Positions 39,902 through 49,353 are shown, numbered from the stretch's first letter. The stretch: DNA of 64,000 nt from an uncultured Akkermansia sp. (GCA_947588645.1 CANPYO010000001.1:23571-87570); one strand, 5' to 3'. Numbers and translations are program-made. Notes: a model not told the origin generated them from the sequence alone.

Positions 39902-40630
39902 ATGAGAACAACACGCACAGACGGAAGGGCCGTGGGGGAAATGCGTCCGCTTGTATTTCACCCCGGGGTGGCGCCGCAGGCAATGGCCTCGGTGTTGGTG
40001 AGTTTCGGAAAAACGCAGGTGATCTGCGCTGTATCAGTGGAGGATGATGTGCCGGGATGGATGAAGGCACAAGGAGTGAGCGGAGGGTGGCTGACAGCGG
40101 AGTATTCTATGCTTCCGTATTCCACACCGACGCGCAAGAGGCGCAGTAGTAATGGCAAGGTGGATGGTCGGGCAGTGGAGATACAACGACTCATAGGTCG
40201 TTCGCTGCGTGCGGTGGTGGATTTGGAGGCGCTCGGTGAGCGCACGGTATGGGTGGATTGCGATGTACTGCAGGCAGATGGGGGAACGCGCACGGCTAGT
40301 ATCAGCGGCTCTGCCGTGGCTCTGCAGTTGGCGTTCCGGCGCATGGTGCAGGAGGGCGTGTTGGAGAACAACCCGATGAAGCAGCTTGTTTCGGCCGTTT
40401 CCGTGGGAAAGGTGGACGGCGAGGCCTTGTTGGATTTGTGCTACGAGGAGGACAGCGCCGCGGAGGTGGATATGAATGTGGTACTCACAGAAAGAGGGGA
40501 GTACGTAGAGTTGCAAGGCAGCGGAGAAGAGGCTACTTTCACACCGGATGAATTGGCACAAATGCTTGCTTTAGCACACAGCGGGGCTCAGCAAATTCTG
40601 GCGGCTCAGAGGGCAGCGGTCAACGCGTGA
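39902..40630 (+). CDS. rph: Ribonuclease PH
   Basis: FGKTQVICAVSVEDDVPGWMK, GWLTAEYSMLPYSTPTRKRR, EIQRLIGRSLRAVVDLEALGERTVWVDCDVLQADGGTRTASISG. Confidence 0.97.
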   Translation: MRTTRTDGRAVGEMRPLVFHPGVAPQAMASVLVSFGKTQVICAVSVEDDVPGWMKAQGVSGGWLTAEYSMLPYSTPTRKRRSSNGKVDGRAVEIQRLIGRSLRAVVDLEALGERTVWVDCDVLQADGGTRTASISGSAVALQLAFRRMVQEGVLENNPMKQLVSAVSVGKVDGEALLDLCYEEDSAAEVDMNVVLTERGEYVELQGSGEEATFTPDELAQMLALAHSGAQQILAAQRAAVNA

Positions 40631-40636
40631 GGAGAC

Positions 40637-41092
40637 CTATACTTCCAGCTCAGTGGAGAGCAAAGCTTCTACTTTTTCCGGGGATTCAGCCAAGGCGTAC
40701 AGCTCGGCTTCAGTGAGGCTTTTGCGCCAGCGAACAATGCGCGAGAGCAGTTGCAGATGCAGTTCCGGGTTTTCCCAGGGGACGATAAGGAGGGTGATGA
40801 GGTGAGCCTCTTCCGCAGGCCAAGGTATGCCGACCCGGCTGAACGCAACATACACACCGGCGCGCTGCAAGCCTTGTACCCGGGCGTGAGGCACGGCCAA
40901 GCCGAGACCAACATAAGTGGATTCCACCTGCTCGCGATCCAAAGCATCAGCAATGATCTCATCCTCGTTATGGCTTTCGTTGAACTGAATGGCGGCGGTG
41001 TGTACGAGAGAACGCAGCACCTGCTCCCAATCAGAAGCAGGCAGGTTTTGCTCATGCACCTTCAATAGAAGTTGATCCACTTGCTTGTCCAC
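40637..41092 (-). CDS. PTS EIIA (PtsN-type) domain protein
   Basis: LDREQVESTYVGLGLAVPHARVQGL; EIIA fold pattern. Confidence 0.85.
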   Translation of the reverse strand: MDKQVDQLLLKVHEQNLPASDWEQVLRSLVHTAAIQFNESHNEDEIIADALDREQVESTYVGLGLAVPHARVQGLQRAGVYVAFSRVGIPWPAEEAHLITLLIVPWENPELHLQLLSRIVRWRKSLTEAELYALAESPEKVEALLSTELEV

Positions 41093-41120
41093 AGGCAGGA
41101 GAGAGGAGGAAGGTGGAGAG

Positions 41121-41534
41121 TTATTGAGCCTCGGCGGGCGCTTCAGCCGGCTCGGGCGACTCTGAAGTCGGCGTTGCCGGAGGAGTATCAGGTTGAGGAA
41201 CGGATTGAACCGGAACCGTGGTTTCGGGTTGCTGTGTTGCCGCTGCTGACGCCTTGCCTTCCGTCAAATCAGTAGGATGGCTACGCTTGTACTGTGCATT
41301 CATGAGTACAGCCAGCACAAAGCAGAGAAGCATGAAGAGAGTGCCGAAAAATACCGTCCCCTTTTTGAGTACATCTGTGGTCTGTGCCCCAAAGGCCTGG
41401 TCTGTCATTTGGGCTCCGAAGGCAGCGCCGAGACCTTCTTGTTTCGGGCGCTGCATGAGTACGACGAGCAGCAACAGTGCGCTCACAATAAGCAACAGGG
41501 CAAATACAATGTAGATGGAGGATTGCAGAAACAT
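41121..41534 (-). CDS. secG: Preprotein translocase subunit SecG
   Basis: LLIVSALLLLVVLMQRPKQEGLGAAFG…GTLFMLLCFVLAVLMN. Confidence 0.93.
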   Translation of the reverse strand: MFLQSSIYIVFALLLIVSALLLLVVLMQRPKQEGLGAAFGAQMTDQAFGAQTTDVLKKGTVFFGTLFMLLCFVLAVLMNAQYKRSHPTDLTEGKASAAATQQPETTVPVQSVPQPDTPPATPTSESPEPAEAPAEAQ

Positions 41535-41544
41535 GTCGGGAGGG

Positions 41545-41573
41545 ATTGTAGCGGAAGAGATCGGGGTTGTAAA
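41545..41573 (-). promoter_or_regulatory. Promoter of secG
   Basis: Minus strand TTTACA-N17-TACAAT-N10-ATG. Confidence 0.6.
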
Positions 41574-41585
41574 GAGCAGAGGACG

Positions 41586-41924
41586 TCAGGAGATAATTTC
41601 GTTGAACTCATTACAGACGACACGCTTTGGGATAATGGGCTTGTCATCCAGTGCGAAGCTCATGATGACGATGCGTTCACCCGCTTTGATGAGGTGAGCA
41701 GCGCCGCCGTTGATGATGATTTGTCCGGTGCCGGGAGGACCGACGAGAACGTATGTTTCGAAGCGGTTACCGGTGGTCACAGAAGCGACCAGCACTTTCT
41801 CACCGGGCCAGAGACCAGCAGCTTCCACAAGATCCTGCGGAATCTCGATACTTCCCTCGTAGGCTATATCTCCGCGAGTTACTTTGGCTCGATGAATTTT
41901 CGACTTGAGCTGCGATACGAGCAT
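41586..41924 (-). CDS. panD: Aspartate 1-decarboxylase
   Basis: MLVSQLKSKIHRAKVTRGDIAYEGSIEIPQDL (Gly-Ser processing site), NGGAAHLIKAGERIVIMSFA. Confidence 0.96.
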   Translation of the reverse strand: MLVSQLKSKIHRAKVTRGDIAYEGSIEIPQDLVEAAGLWPGEKVLVASVTTGNRFETYVLVGPPGTGQIIINGGAAHLIKAGERIVIMSFALDDKPIIPKRVVCNEFNEIIS

Positions 41925-41980
41925 GATTTTGCTGTTTGTCGGGCGTCTATGAAACAACTTTTTGCCCCAAAGGTCAAGTA

Positions 41981-42278
41981 AAATACGATGTGCGATGTAC
42001 GATTTGAATGCGAGATTGCCGAGCCGGTGCATAGCGGAACTCTTGAAATGATGATGCGTTGACAGGAGGAAAGTCTCCTGTGTGAGACTATGTCGGGTTG
42101 ACTCGTAGGCACCCCATTGCCTATTGCTTCGGAGTCGCCTCACGACTCCTCACCCCTGCGGGGCAAAAGCTATCGCTTTTGGCTAATCGACCTCACGGCC
42201 GTCGGTCACTTTCGCCTCCCCGCGCCTCCGGCGCGCTATAATCCAAATCGTACATCGTACATCGAACATCGTAAATGA
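41981..42278. repeat. Long heptamer-array inverted element
   Basis: TACGATGTGCGATGTACGATTTG … GCGCCTCCGGCGCGCTATAATCCAAATCGTACATCGTACATCGAACATCGTAAATG. Confidence 0.83.
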
Positions 42279-42444
42279 GCAGCCGCTCTGCGGCTGCTTG
42301 GGGCCGTCAGGCGTCTTGCTCAATCACCAATGGTTTTCCGTCTTGCCGGCTTACTTCCTTCATCCATAGGAAACGCATGGGAAATGGGTTGAATGAGCCC
42401 GGAGAAAATTTTATTGGGACACGTGTGCATACAATGGGAGGAAT

Positions 42445-43071
42445 TCAGCGCAGCAACCGGGAGCAGATGGAGCACGATGGTGTGCAGCCGCGAGCCGGGC
42501 AAAAGCTACGTCCCCAGAGAATAAAACGCAGGTGCAGCTTGCCCCACATTGCCTGCGGGTAAAGACGCTTAAGGTCGGACTCCACACGTTGCACGGTGGA
42601 TCCTTTGCTCAGTGACCAACGGCGTGCCAGCCGGAAAATGTGTGTATCCACAGGAAAAGCCGGAACCCCAAAGGCTTGGTTCATGACGACACTGGCGGTT
42701 TTGTGACCCACGCCGGGCAGAGCTTCCAGCTCCTCGAAAGACGCCGGCACCTGACTTCCGTACCGTTCTGTGAGAATACGGGCGGTTTGCACGAGATGCA
42801 GAGCCTTTGAATCTGCCAGACCGCACGTGGCGATAAAGGGTCGGAGTTCATGGGGCTCCATAGCCGCCATGGTCTGCGGGGTGCCGGCTACCTTGAAAAG
42901 TGCAGGCGTAATTGTATTCACGCGCGCGTCCGTGCATCGTGCGGAGAGCATGACGGCCACAAGCAACGTGAAAGCATCCTTGTGCTTAAGAGGCACTTGC
43001 GGCTCAGGAAAAGCACGCTCCAACTCGGTGGCAACCAGTTCGGCTCGTTGCGCGATACGCATTGCTGGCAA
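42445..43071 (-). CDS. nth: Endonuclease III
   Basis: LLVAVMLSARCTDARVNTITPALF, LPGVGHKTASVVMNQAFGVPAFPVDTHIFRLARR; Cys-rich C-terminus FCPARGCTPSCSICSRLLR. Confidence 0.94.
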   Translation of the reverse strand: MPAMRIAQRAELVATELERAFPEPQVPLKHKDAFTLLVAVMLSARCTDARVNTITPALFKVAGTPQTMAAMEPHELRPFIATCGLADSKALHLVQTARILTERYGSQVPASFEELEALPGVGHKTASVVMNQAFGVPAFPVDTHIFRLARRWSLSKGSTVQRVESDLKRLYPQAMWGKLHLRFILWGRSFCPARGCTPSCSICSRLLR

Positions 43072-43085
43072 TCAAGGAGCAGAAA

Positions 43086-43292
43086 TCAGCGACGAGCGTT
43101 GCTCAGCGGACCAAGAATCGCGTCGCCTTCCTGGCGCGTCGTGCGGTTCCAAGATTTCATGACGTCAGTGCTACCCTTGGGCTGCACAACGGTGCGATGA
43201 GAGGGTGGAACGGGAGGCACAGAACGCTGGCAACCGGGCACAAACAGCGCCACTGCTGCGAAAGACAAGGAAAATATCATCCGGTAATTCAT
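43086..43292 (-). CDS. Small putative lipoprotein (68 aa)
   Basis: MNYRMIFSLSFAAVALFVPGCQRS…; located between a coiled-coil gene and nth on the same strand. Confidence 0.55.
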   Translation of the reverse strand: MNYRMIFSLSFAAVALFVPGCQRSVPPVPPSHRTVVQPKGSTDVMKSWNRTTRQEGDAILGPLSNARR

Positions 43293-43310
43293 CGCGCGCT
43301 GCAGATAAAA

Positions 43311-44174
43311 TCAGGAACCCATTGGCACCTTGCGAAGCACCATGTCACCTACCTCAGGCATCACACCCAAGGGCAACTCCTTCTCGTTGTACTCGGCTAC
43401 CACCTGCCCGCCGCTAACGCTGACGATACGCAGAGTGGCGATGGCGACACCATTGCGGCGCACGAGCAGCGGGGTTGTGTCTCCGGGATAGAATCCGCTA
43501 TTTTCGCTGGCATTGAAGACCACGAAATGCCACTGAGGATTGACAGCCGCGATTGTGTACTCGACATCATTGTCGCGGTACTGCTCAGTGAAACGATCAT
43601 TTGCTTCTTTCTTGGTGTTGAAGGTCACTGTGGCAGCGGCCTCATCGTCGTTAAGACCCTTGCGCTGGGAGACGAGTTTCTTGCTCTGTTCGTCAAGTTT
43701 GGCAATAGCCTCCGAATTTTCCTGCACGACGTCATGCAACGCATCGACAGCGTTTTCTGTATCGGCATTCTCCAAGCCAGGTACACTCTGGAGCTGGGCA
43801 ATCAACTCTTCCTTTTGTTTTGCAAGTTCTTCCTGGTGGGCAGCAGCTTCCTCACTGCGAGCCGTTGCGCTCTCCATCTCGGCTTTGTGCTTTTCTGCGG
43901 AGCTGCGTGCGTCGTCCCGTTTCTCCATGGCATTGGCAGCTTCTGCCTGGCGAGAAGTGTTAGCCTTCAGAGCATCACTGCGAGCCTTTGCAACGGTTGC
44001 GGCCTCGGTGATGAGATTTTTATTAGTGAGCTCCATACCGGCAGGATCCTCGGAGAATCCGGCACGAGCTCCCACGAGCATGCGAACGGTAGCCTCCTGG
44101 GTGGACGCGTAATGGTAGCCAATGAGCGCCAGTACAACGACGCAGCCGAGCAGAACATAGGTGACGATTTTCAT
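43311..44174 (-). CDS. Membrane-anchored coiled-coil protein with C-terminal FlgT_C-like beta domain
   Basis: N-terminal TM, Ala/Glu/Lys coiled coil, C-term AVNPQWHFVVFNASENSGFYPGDTTPLLVRRNGVAIATLRIVSVSGGQVVAEY. Confidence 0.75.
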   Translation of the reverse strand: MKIVTYVLLGCVVVLALIGYHYASTQEATVRMLVGARAGFSEDPAGMELTNKNLITEAATVAKARSDALKANTSRQAEAANAMEKRDDARSSAEKHKAEMESATARSEEAAAHQEELAKQKEELIAQLQSVPGLENADTENAVDALHDVVQENSEAIAKLDEQSKKLVSQRKGLNDDEAAATVTFNTKKEANDRFTEQYRDNDVEYTIAAVNPQWHFVVFNASENSGFYPGDTTPLLVRRNGVAIATLRIVSVSGGQVVAEYNEKELPLGVMPEVGDMVLRKVPMGS

Positions 44175-44194
44175 GGTAGAAAGGTGTGTAGTGT

Positions 44195-45085
44195 TTAATT
44201 CTTCTGAACCGGACGCACGGAAACGACGCGATCACCCGGTTCGACCGCTTCTCCGGCAAGCAGAGTATTCATGACGATGTCGCAGCTCGAACGGTTGTCT
44301 TCCACCAGCGTCACGCTCACCTCGCATATCTTCTTGCTCCCTCGCATCACAGAGAGGCGGGAGCCGATGACAACGCCGTCACTCACCCCGGCATCCACGA
44401 TCACGTAGTCCCATCCACGGTTTGCCATAATGACGTTGCAACTTAGCGATTCAGGAGAAATTCTCGCTTGGCGTTCGCGCGCCAGAGCATCCTCCTTTGC
44501 GGAGGCCTCGTTCAAGGCGTCGATGCGGCTTTGGAGGGACTGAATCGTAGATTCGTCCTTGGTAATTTCGCCGGAGATTTCCTCGCGCTTGGACTTGAGC
44601 AGATTGACGTTGGTAGCGATGTTGCTGAACACATCCGGGTCAGAGGCATCCATATCTGCCACCTGCACATCTCCTTTCTCCTGCAAATCAGAGAGAGCTT
44701 TCTGGAAGATCTCATCATTGACGAGAGAGTCAAGCATGCTTTGCTTTTTTTCGTTGAACTCATTCAGAAGCCCGCCCATGCTTTTGATTTCGGCCTCAAG
44801 ACGTTCAATTTCGGTGGTGTATGTGACGTCTTCCTCACGGAATTTCGCCTCTTGTTCCTCAGCTTCAGACTTGCATTTAATGAGCCACTCACTGCGCATG
44901 CGGGCATAGGCTGAAATTATCTCATCGGTGTAGATTTCCTTGCTCTTCGCAATGGCATTTTCGTATTGAACTTGCAGAGCCGCTACTTCACCATTCGCAG
45001 AGACGAGTCCCTGGTGCGTCTTGTAGAGGACGAAGAGACCCGCAGCAATGAGTACGAGAGAGACCGTGAGAATATATTTCCACAT
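44195..45085 (-). CDS. Paralogous membrane-anchored coiled-coil protein with C-terminal FlgT_C-like beta domain
   Basis: N-terminal TM, coiled coil, C-term IMANRGWDYVIVDAGVSDGVVIGSRLSVMRGSKKICEVSVTLVEDNRSSCDIV. Confidence 0.75.
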   Translation of the reverse strand: MWKYILTVSLVLIAAGLFVLYKTHQGLVSANGEVAALQVQYENAIAKSKEIYTDEIISAYARMRSEWLIKCKSEAEEQEAKFREEDVTYTTEIERLEAEIKSMGGLLNEFNEKKQSMLDSLVNDEIFQKALSDLQEKGDVQVADMDASDPDVFSNIATNVNLLKSKREEISGEITKDESTIQSLQSRIDALNEASAKEDALARERQARISPESLSCNVIMANRGWDYVIVDAGVSDGVVIGSRLSVMRGSKKICEVSVTLVEDNRSSCDIVMNTLLAGEAVEPGDRVVSVRPVQKN

Positions 45086-45177
45086 AGCAAGTGTAAATTA
45101 AGCTGTACGCTATCCTTTTACACCAGAAAGAGTCACTCTGCAATCAAAAAATACACTTTAGCCAACTTTTTTTTCGC

Positions 45178-45214
45178 AAAAAAAGACCCGCTCACCCGGG
45201 AAGGGTGGGCGGGC
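45178..45214 (-). terminator. Rho-independent terminator of pnp
   Basis: Minus strand GCCCGCCCACCCTTCCCGGGTGAGCGGGTCTTTTTTT, 28 nt after pnp stop. Confidence 0.9.
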
Positions 45215-45242
45215 GTACAATTTCCAAAGAGGAAATGCTATA

Positions 45243-47384
45243 TCATGCACCAGCAGCAGCCTCCTTGGCTTTGCGGTCGCGGGCGGCTGCGCGCATGGAC
45301 ATTTTTACACGTCCTTTGTCATCGATGCCGATGCACTTGGCCGTCACAATATCGCCGACTTTGACGACATCTTCGGTTTTCTGAGTGCGACCTTCGGCAA
45401 GCTCAGAAATATGGATAAGGCCATCCTTGCCGGGGAGAACTTCCATGAAGGCGCCGAATTCCTTCGTGGAAACAATTTTACCCTCGTAAGTTTCACCGAC
45501 CTCAATTTCCTTGAACATGCGACCGATGAGGAAGAGGGCTCGCTCCACGCCTTCCTGGCGGTTGCCGTAGATGCGCACTGTGCCGTCTTCCTCGATATTA
45601 ATGTCGGTGCCGGTCTCAGTTTGCAATGCCTTGATGTTCTTGCCGCCTGGGCCAATGAGTTCGCCGATGCGATCTGCAGGAATGGTCGTGGACTCAATGC
45701 GCGGAGCCTTCGGGCTGAGCGGTTGAGGCGCAGGTATGGCGTCACACATCGTGTCGAGTACCTGCATGCGTCCCTGCTTGGCCAGGTGAATAGCGTCCTC
45801 CAGAATCTCTAATGGAATGCCGGGGAGCTTCAGATCGAGCTGGTATCCCGTCACACCCTCTGCTGAGCCGCAGAGTTTGAAGTCCATGTCGCCGTAAAAA
45901 TCCTCCGAGCCAATGATGTCCAAGAGTGTCTTATAGCGCTTGGGAACACGGTCGCCGGGGTTGTCAAACTCAGTGACGAGACCGACAGAGATGCCGGACA
46001 CCGGGCGCTTGAGCGGCACGCCCGCTGCGAGCAGGGACATGGTGCCGGCGCACACAGAGGCCATGGACGTGGAGCCGTTGGATTCCATGATTTCTGAGGA
46101 AACGCGAATGGCGTAAGGGAACTCATCCTCAGAGGGCACAACCGGGGCGATAGAGCGCTCTGCCAAGGCTCCGTGGCCGATTTCGCGGCGGTTTTGTCCG
46201 CCGAAACGTCCGGTTTCACCGACGGTGAACGGCGGGAAATTATAGTGCAGGATGAAGCGTTTTTCATCCACCGAACCGGTGTAATTGTCCAAGTACTGCT
46301 TTTCCTCCAGCGGAGCGAGGGTAGCCAGACACAGCGACATCGTCTCACCGCGTGAGAAGAGAGCAGAGCCGTGTACAACGTTGGGCAGCACATTTACCTC
46401 TGCCTTGAGCGGGCGAAGCTGCTTGATGCCACGACCATCCGCGCGTTTGTCATGCTCCATGATGGAGATGCGGAATGCTTTTTTCTGGATGTACTCAAAG
46501 ACTTGCTCCACATCGAAATCGGTAGCTTCCGGGTGAGCTTGTTTGATGGCAGCTTCCACCTCATCGCGCAGGGCGCCGACTTGTTTCTGGCGTTGGATCT
46601 TGTTGGGGGCGTAGATAGCCTCCTCGATGCGATCGCCAGCAATTTGGTAGCCGATTTCGAGCAGTTCGGGCTTGGCCAAGGTGAGCTCATATTCGCGCGT
46701 GGGCTTGCCGCATTGAGCACGCAGCTCTTCTTGAGCGGCACAGATCTTAGCCACATTCTCCTGCGCCACATGCAGAGCCCTGATGAAGTCTTCTTCGGGG
46801 AGCTCTTTAGCGGATCCTTCAATCATGATCACCTGATCCTTGGAGCCGGCGTACACGAGATCCAAGTCGGATTCAAGACGCTGCTTGTTGGTGGGATTGA
46901 TGACGAATTCGCCATTGATACGCCCCACACGCACGGCGCCGACAGGCTCGGCAAAGGGGAGATCCGAAATCACGCAGGCAGCGGAAGCTCCGTTGATGCT
47001 CAGAATATCCGGTTCGTTCTCTCCGTCCGCTGCCATCAGCAGGGAAATTACTTGCGTGTCGTAGAAATACCCTTTCGGGAACATGGGGCGAAGGGGACGG
47101 TCAGTCATGCGGCAGGTCAAGATTTCTTTCTCTGTGGGGCGTCCTTCACGCTTAAAGTAACCGCCAGGGAAGAGTCCCGCGGCTGCCGCCTTTTCCTTGT
47201 ACTCGACCGAGAGCGGGAAGAAGGTCTGTCCCTCTTTAATTTTTGTTGCACTCACGACAGTTACCAGCACAACGGTATCTCCGCAACGTACGGTGACGGC
47301 GCCATCGGCCAATCTCGCAATTTTACCTGTTTCAATGGTGATGGGATTGGCACCCACGGCACACTCAACTTTGTATATACTCAT
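45243..47384 (-). CDS. pnp: Polyribonucleotide nucleotidyltransferase
   Basis: FFPLSVEYKEKAAAAGLFPGGYFKREGRPTEKEILTCRMTDRPLRPMFPKGY; KH (IGPGGKNIKALQTETG) and S1 domains; start set at MSIYKVECAVG. Confidence 0.97.
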   Translation of the reverse strand: MSIYKVECAVGANPITIETGKIARLADGAVTVRCGDTVVLVTVVSATKIKEGQTFFPLSVEYKEKAAAAGLFPGGYFKREGRPTEKEILTCRMTDRPLRPMFPKGYFYDTQVISLLMAADGENEPDILSINGASAACVISDLPFAEPVGAVRVGRINGEFVINPTNKQRLESDLDLVYAGSKDQVIMIEGSAKELPEEDFIRALHVAQENVAKICAAQEELRAQCGKPTREYELTLAKPELLEIGYQIAGDRIEEAIYAPNKIQRQKQVGALRDEVEAAIKQAHPEATDFDVEQVFEYIQKKAFRISIMEHDKRADGRGIKQLRPLKAEVNVLPNVVHGSALFSRGETMSLCLATLAPLEEKQYLDNYTGSVDEKRFILHYNFPPFTVGETGRFGGQNRREIGHGALAERSIAPVVPSEDEFPYAIRVSSEIMESNGSTSMASVCAGTMSLLAAGVPLKRPVSGISVGLVTEFDNPGDRVPKRYKTLLDIIGSEDFYGDMDFKLCGSAEGVTGYQLDLKLPGIPLEILEDAIHLAKQGRMQVLDTMCDAIPAPQPLSPKAPRIESTTIPADRIGELIGPGGKNIKALQTETGTDINIEEDGTVRIYGNRQEGVERALFLIGRMFKEIEVGETYEGKIVSTKEFGAFMEVLPGKDGLIHISELAEGRTQKTEDVVKVGDIVTAKCIGIDDKGRVKMSMRAAARDRKAKEAAAGA

Positions 47385-47406
47385 TTTCTTTTCGTTTTCG
47401 TCTTGT

Positions 47407-47444
47407 GTCGGCTCCATTCTGCGCCGCGGGAAACCGAAGCCGAC
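47407..47444 (-). promoter_or_regulatory. Stem-loop in pnp 5' leader
   Basis: Minus strand GTCGGCT…AGCCGAC arms within the ~120-nt leader. Confidence 0.5.
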
Positions 47445-47514
47445 AACTGTTTCCGTTGGTTGGGGTTGATACGCCCCCGGCCTTCGCATGCTCAATGCAC
47501 GCAAAGGCGAAAGC

Positions 47515-47543
47515 ATTCTACACCTGATTTGCCTATCATGCAA
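47515..47543 (-). promoter_or_regulatory. Promoter of pnp
   Basis: Minus strand TTGCAT-N17-TAGAAT. Confidence 0.6.
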
Positions 47544-47821
47544 GCCTTTAGCGTGTACTAATCTACTCTTCTCTCTCATTCGAGGCGATGTGAACCGAGA
47601 TGAAAGTTGAAGAAATCTCTTTTATCGCTCCGATAAAAAATGCATCACGATACGCGTAATATACAGACATTCAATAAGAAATAGGATGTATCCATCGCGA
47701 ACGAAGCCCCTGTCAGATACCAGTTTTTTATCTGAGGGAGCGGAGCGGTAATTATGTTGCCTACGCACAAAAAACTGACATAAGCCGGAAATATGAAGCT
47801 CCCATGTCCTGGAATACCCAC

Positions 47822-47880
47822 GGCAAACGCACTAGAAAGTGCGTCTGCGATTTACGATTTACGACTAGAGGAATCCACGC
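47822..47880. repeat. Hairpin with compensatory change GGCAAACGCACTAGAAAGTGCGTCTGC + heptamers
   Basis: GGCAAACGCACTAGAAAGTGCGTCTGCGATTTACGATTTACGAC. Confidence 0.8.
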
Positions 47881-47921
47881 GCTCTCGTGCGAATGTTGTG
47901 GGGCAGGATCGAGAAGGATGT

Positions 47922-49346
47922 CTACTCAAATGACGGATCTGTGTGTTTCCAGTCTCCACGTGTGAAGTCAGGGAAAAGCTGAGGCGCACCACCCTCATGC
48001 ACGGATTTCTCAGAAAGAGGTCCCACGGCAGACCAGAGTGCCGCTTCGTATACATTTTGGTCAGTCGGGAGTCCTTGATGCAAGCATTCGACGATGCGAT
48101 AGAGCATGAGGTAATCCATCGCAGCCCGGGGCGTAAGAAGTTTGATAGGCTCCGCAAGACGACGGTAGAGGGGGTGCTCAAATCGAGAACGAAGATCTTC
48201 CAAAGCGGCTGGGCCGGTGTACCATGCGTGCGTTTCCGCGTCGGCAGTATCCGGAGTTGAGCTTGTTTTGGCGCTCGAAGCAAAATTGCCAATGACACGA
48301 AGGGGAAAATCTGCAAGTGTACCTTCGGTGCCCTGAATGAGATTTTTGCGATCGTAGGGACGTGGGCTTGATTCGTCCCATTGCACCAGGATCGTACGTC
48401 CAAGCTTGGTCTGAATGATGGAGGTGTTGATATCCCCGCAGAGGAAATCGGTGCGATTCCATTTGTTTTGGGAGTGCAGGGTTTTCTCAACGAATGACCT
48501 GTGTCCGAGAGAGGGACTGCTGAGTGAGACGATGCGGTCGAAGGTGTCTTCGCCGCGGGCAATGTTCATGTATTGAGCCACCGGCGCCAAGCCGTGGGTA
48601 GGGTAAAGATTGCCATTGCGGTCGGCGTAATGAAAGGCACGCCAAGATATGTCGCCGGGGGTTCCTCCCATTGTGCGCTCTCTCAGGTCGTGAATATAGG
48701 CAGCTTCACCGTGTAGGAGATCGCCAATGAGACCGAGACGCACCATGTGCAGAAACATGAGTTCATTGCGACCATAGGTTACCTCCTCAAGCATCATGCA
48801 GTGTCGCTGCGTACGCTCTGCAGTACCCACCACGGCCCATAGATCATCCAATGTGAGAGCTAAGGGAACTTCAACAAAGGCATGGGCGCCGCTCTGCATA
48901 CTATCGATAGCCATGCGAGCATGCAGCTCCCAAGGCGTGTTAATGAAAACAGCATCCGGACGCTCTTTTTCCAGCATCTCAAGGTAAGATGACTCAGATC
49001 CGCTGTAAAGCGACGGAGCGGGACTCCCTTTCTCGACCAGAGTCTTTGCTGTATGGTGCACAGCTTGATCTCGTTCATCGCATAACGCCACGACCTTGCA
49101 TCCGGGTAACTGAGACAAGCACTGTGCATGCGCTTGTCCCCGAGCGCCCAACCCAATGATTGCCATGCGTATGCAGTCAAGTTTGGGTGCACAGAAGTTT
49201 CCCATGTAGATGGAGCCATGGGGACGCGGCGTGGCAGCGGTTGTGTCAGAGGGGCTAATGTTACGCTCGTGGATACAACGCGCGTCACATCCGAAGGGAA
49301 ATTCGGATCGTGTCATTTGGCTATCCTCAGGCTCGATGTCTTTCAC
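47922..49346 (-). CDS. Gfo/Idh/MocA-family protein resembling GH109 (alpha-N-acetylgalactosaminidase-like)
   Basis: RMAIIGLGARGQAHAQCLSQLPGCKVVALCDE; EVTYGRNELMFLHMVRLGLIGDLLHGEAAYIHDLR; YPTHGLAPVAQYMNIARGEDTFDRIVSLSSPSLG. Start uncertain: GTG 49346 fits the promoter; ORF extends to 49451. Confidence 0.85.
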   Translation of the reverse strand: MKDIEPEDSQMTRSEFPFGCDARCIHERNISPSDTTAATPRPHGSIYMGNFCAPKLDCIRMAIIGLGARGQAHAQCLSQLPGCKVVALCDERDQAVHHTAKTLVEKGSPAPSLYSGSESSYLEMLEKERPDAVFINTPWELHARMAIDSMQSGAHAFVEVPLALTLDDLWAVVGTAERTQRHCMMLEEVTYGRNELMFLHMVRLGLIGDLLHGEAAYIHDLRERTMGGTPGDISWRAFHYADRNGNLYPTHGLAPVAQYMNIARGEDTFDRIVSLSSPSLGHRSFVEKTLHSQNKWNRTDFLCGDINTSIIQTKLGRTILVQWDESSPRPYDRKNLIQGTEGTLADFPLRVIGNFASSAKTSSTPDTADAETHAWYTGPAALEDLRSRFEHPLYRRLAEPIKLLTPRAAMDYLMLYRIVECLHQGLPTDQNVYEAALWSAVGPLSEKSVHEGGAPQLFPDFTRGDWKHTDPSFE

Positions 49347-49353
49347 TTCGCCC

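Noticed and set aside
42445-42447. TGA of nth as a selenocysteine codon
   Set aside because: No SECIS-like structure recognised right after it and no selenoprotein genes in the window; a plain stop is simpler.
46371-47561. 396-aa plus-strand ORF
   Set aside because: Antisense to pnp, no domain signal.
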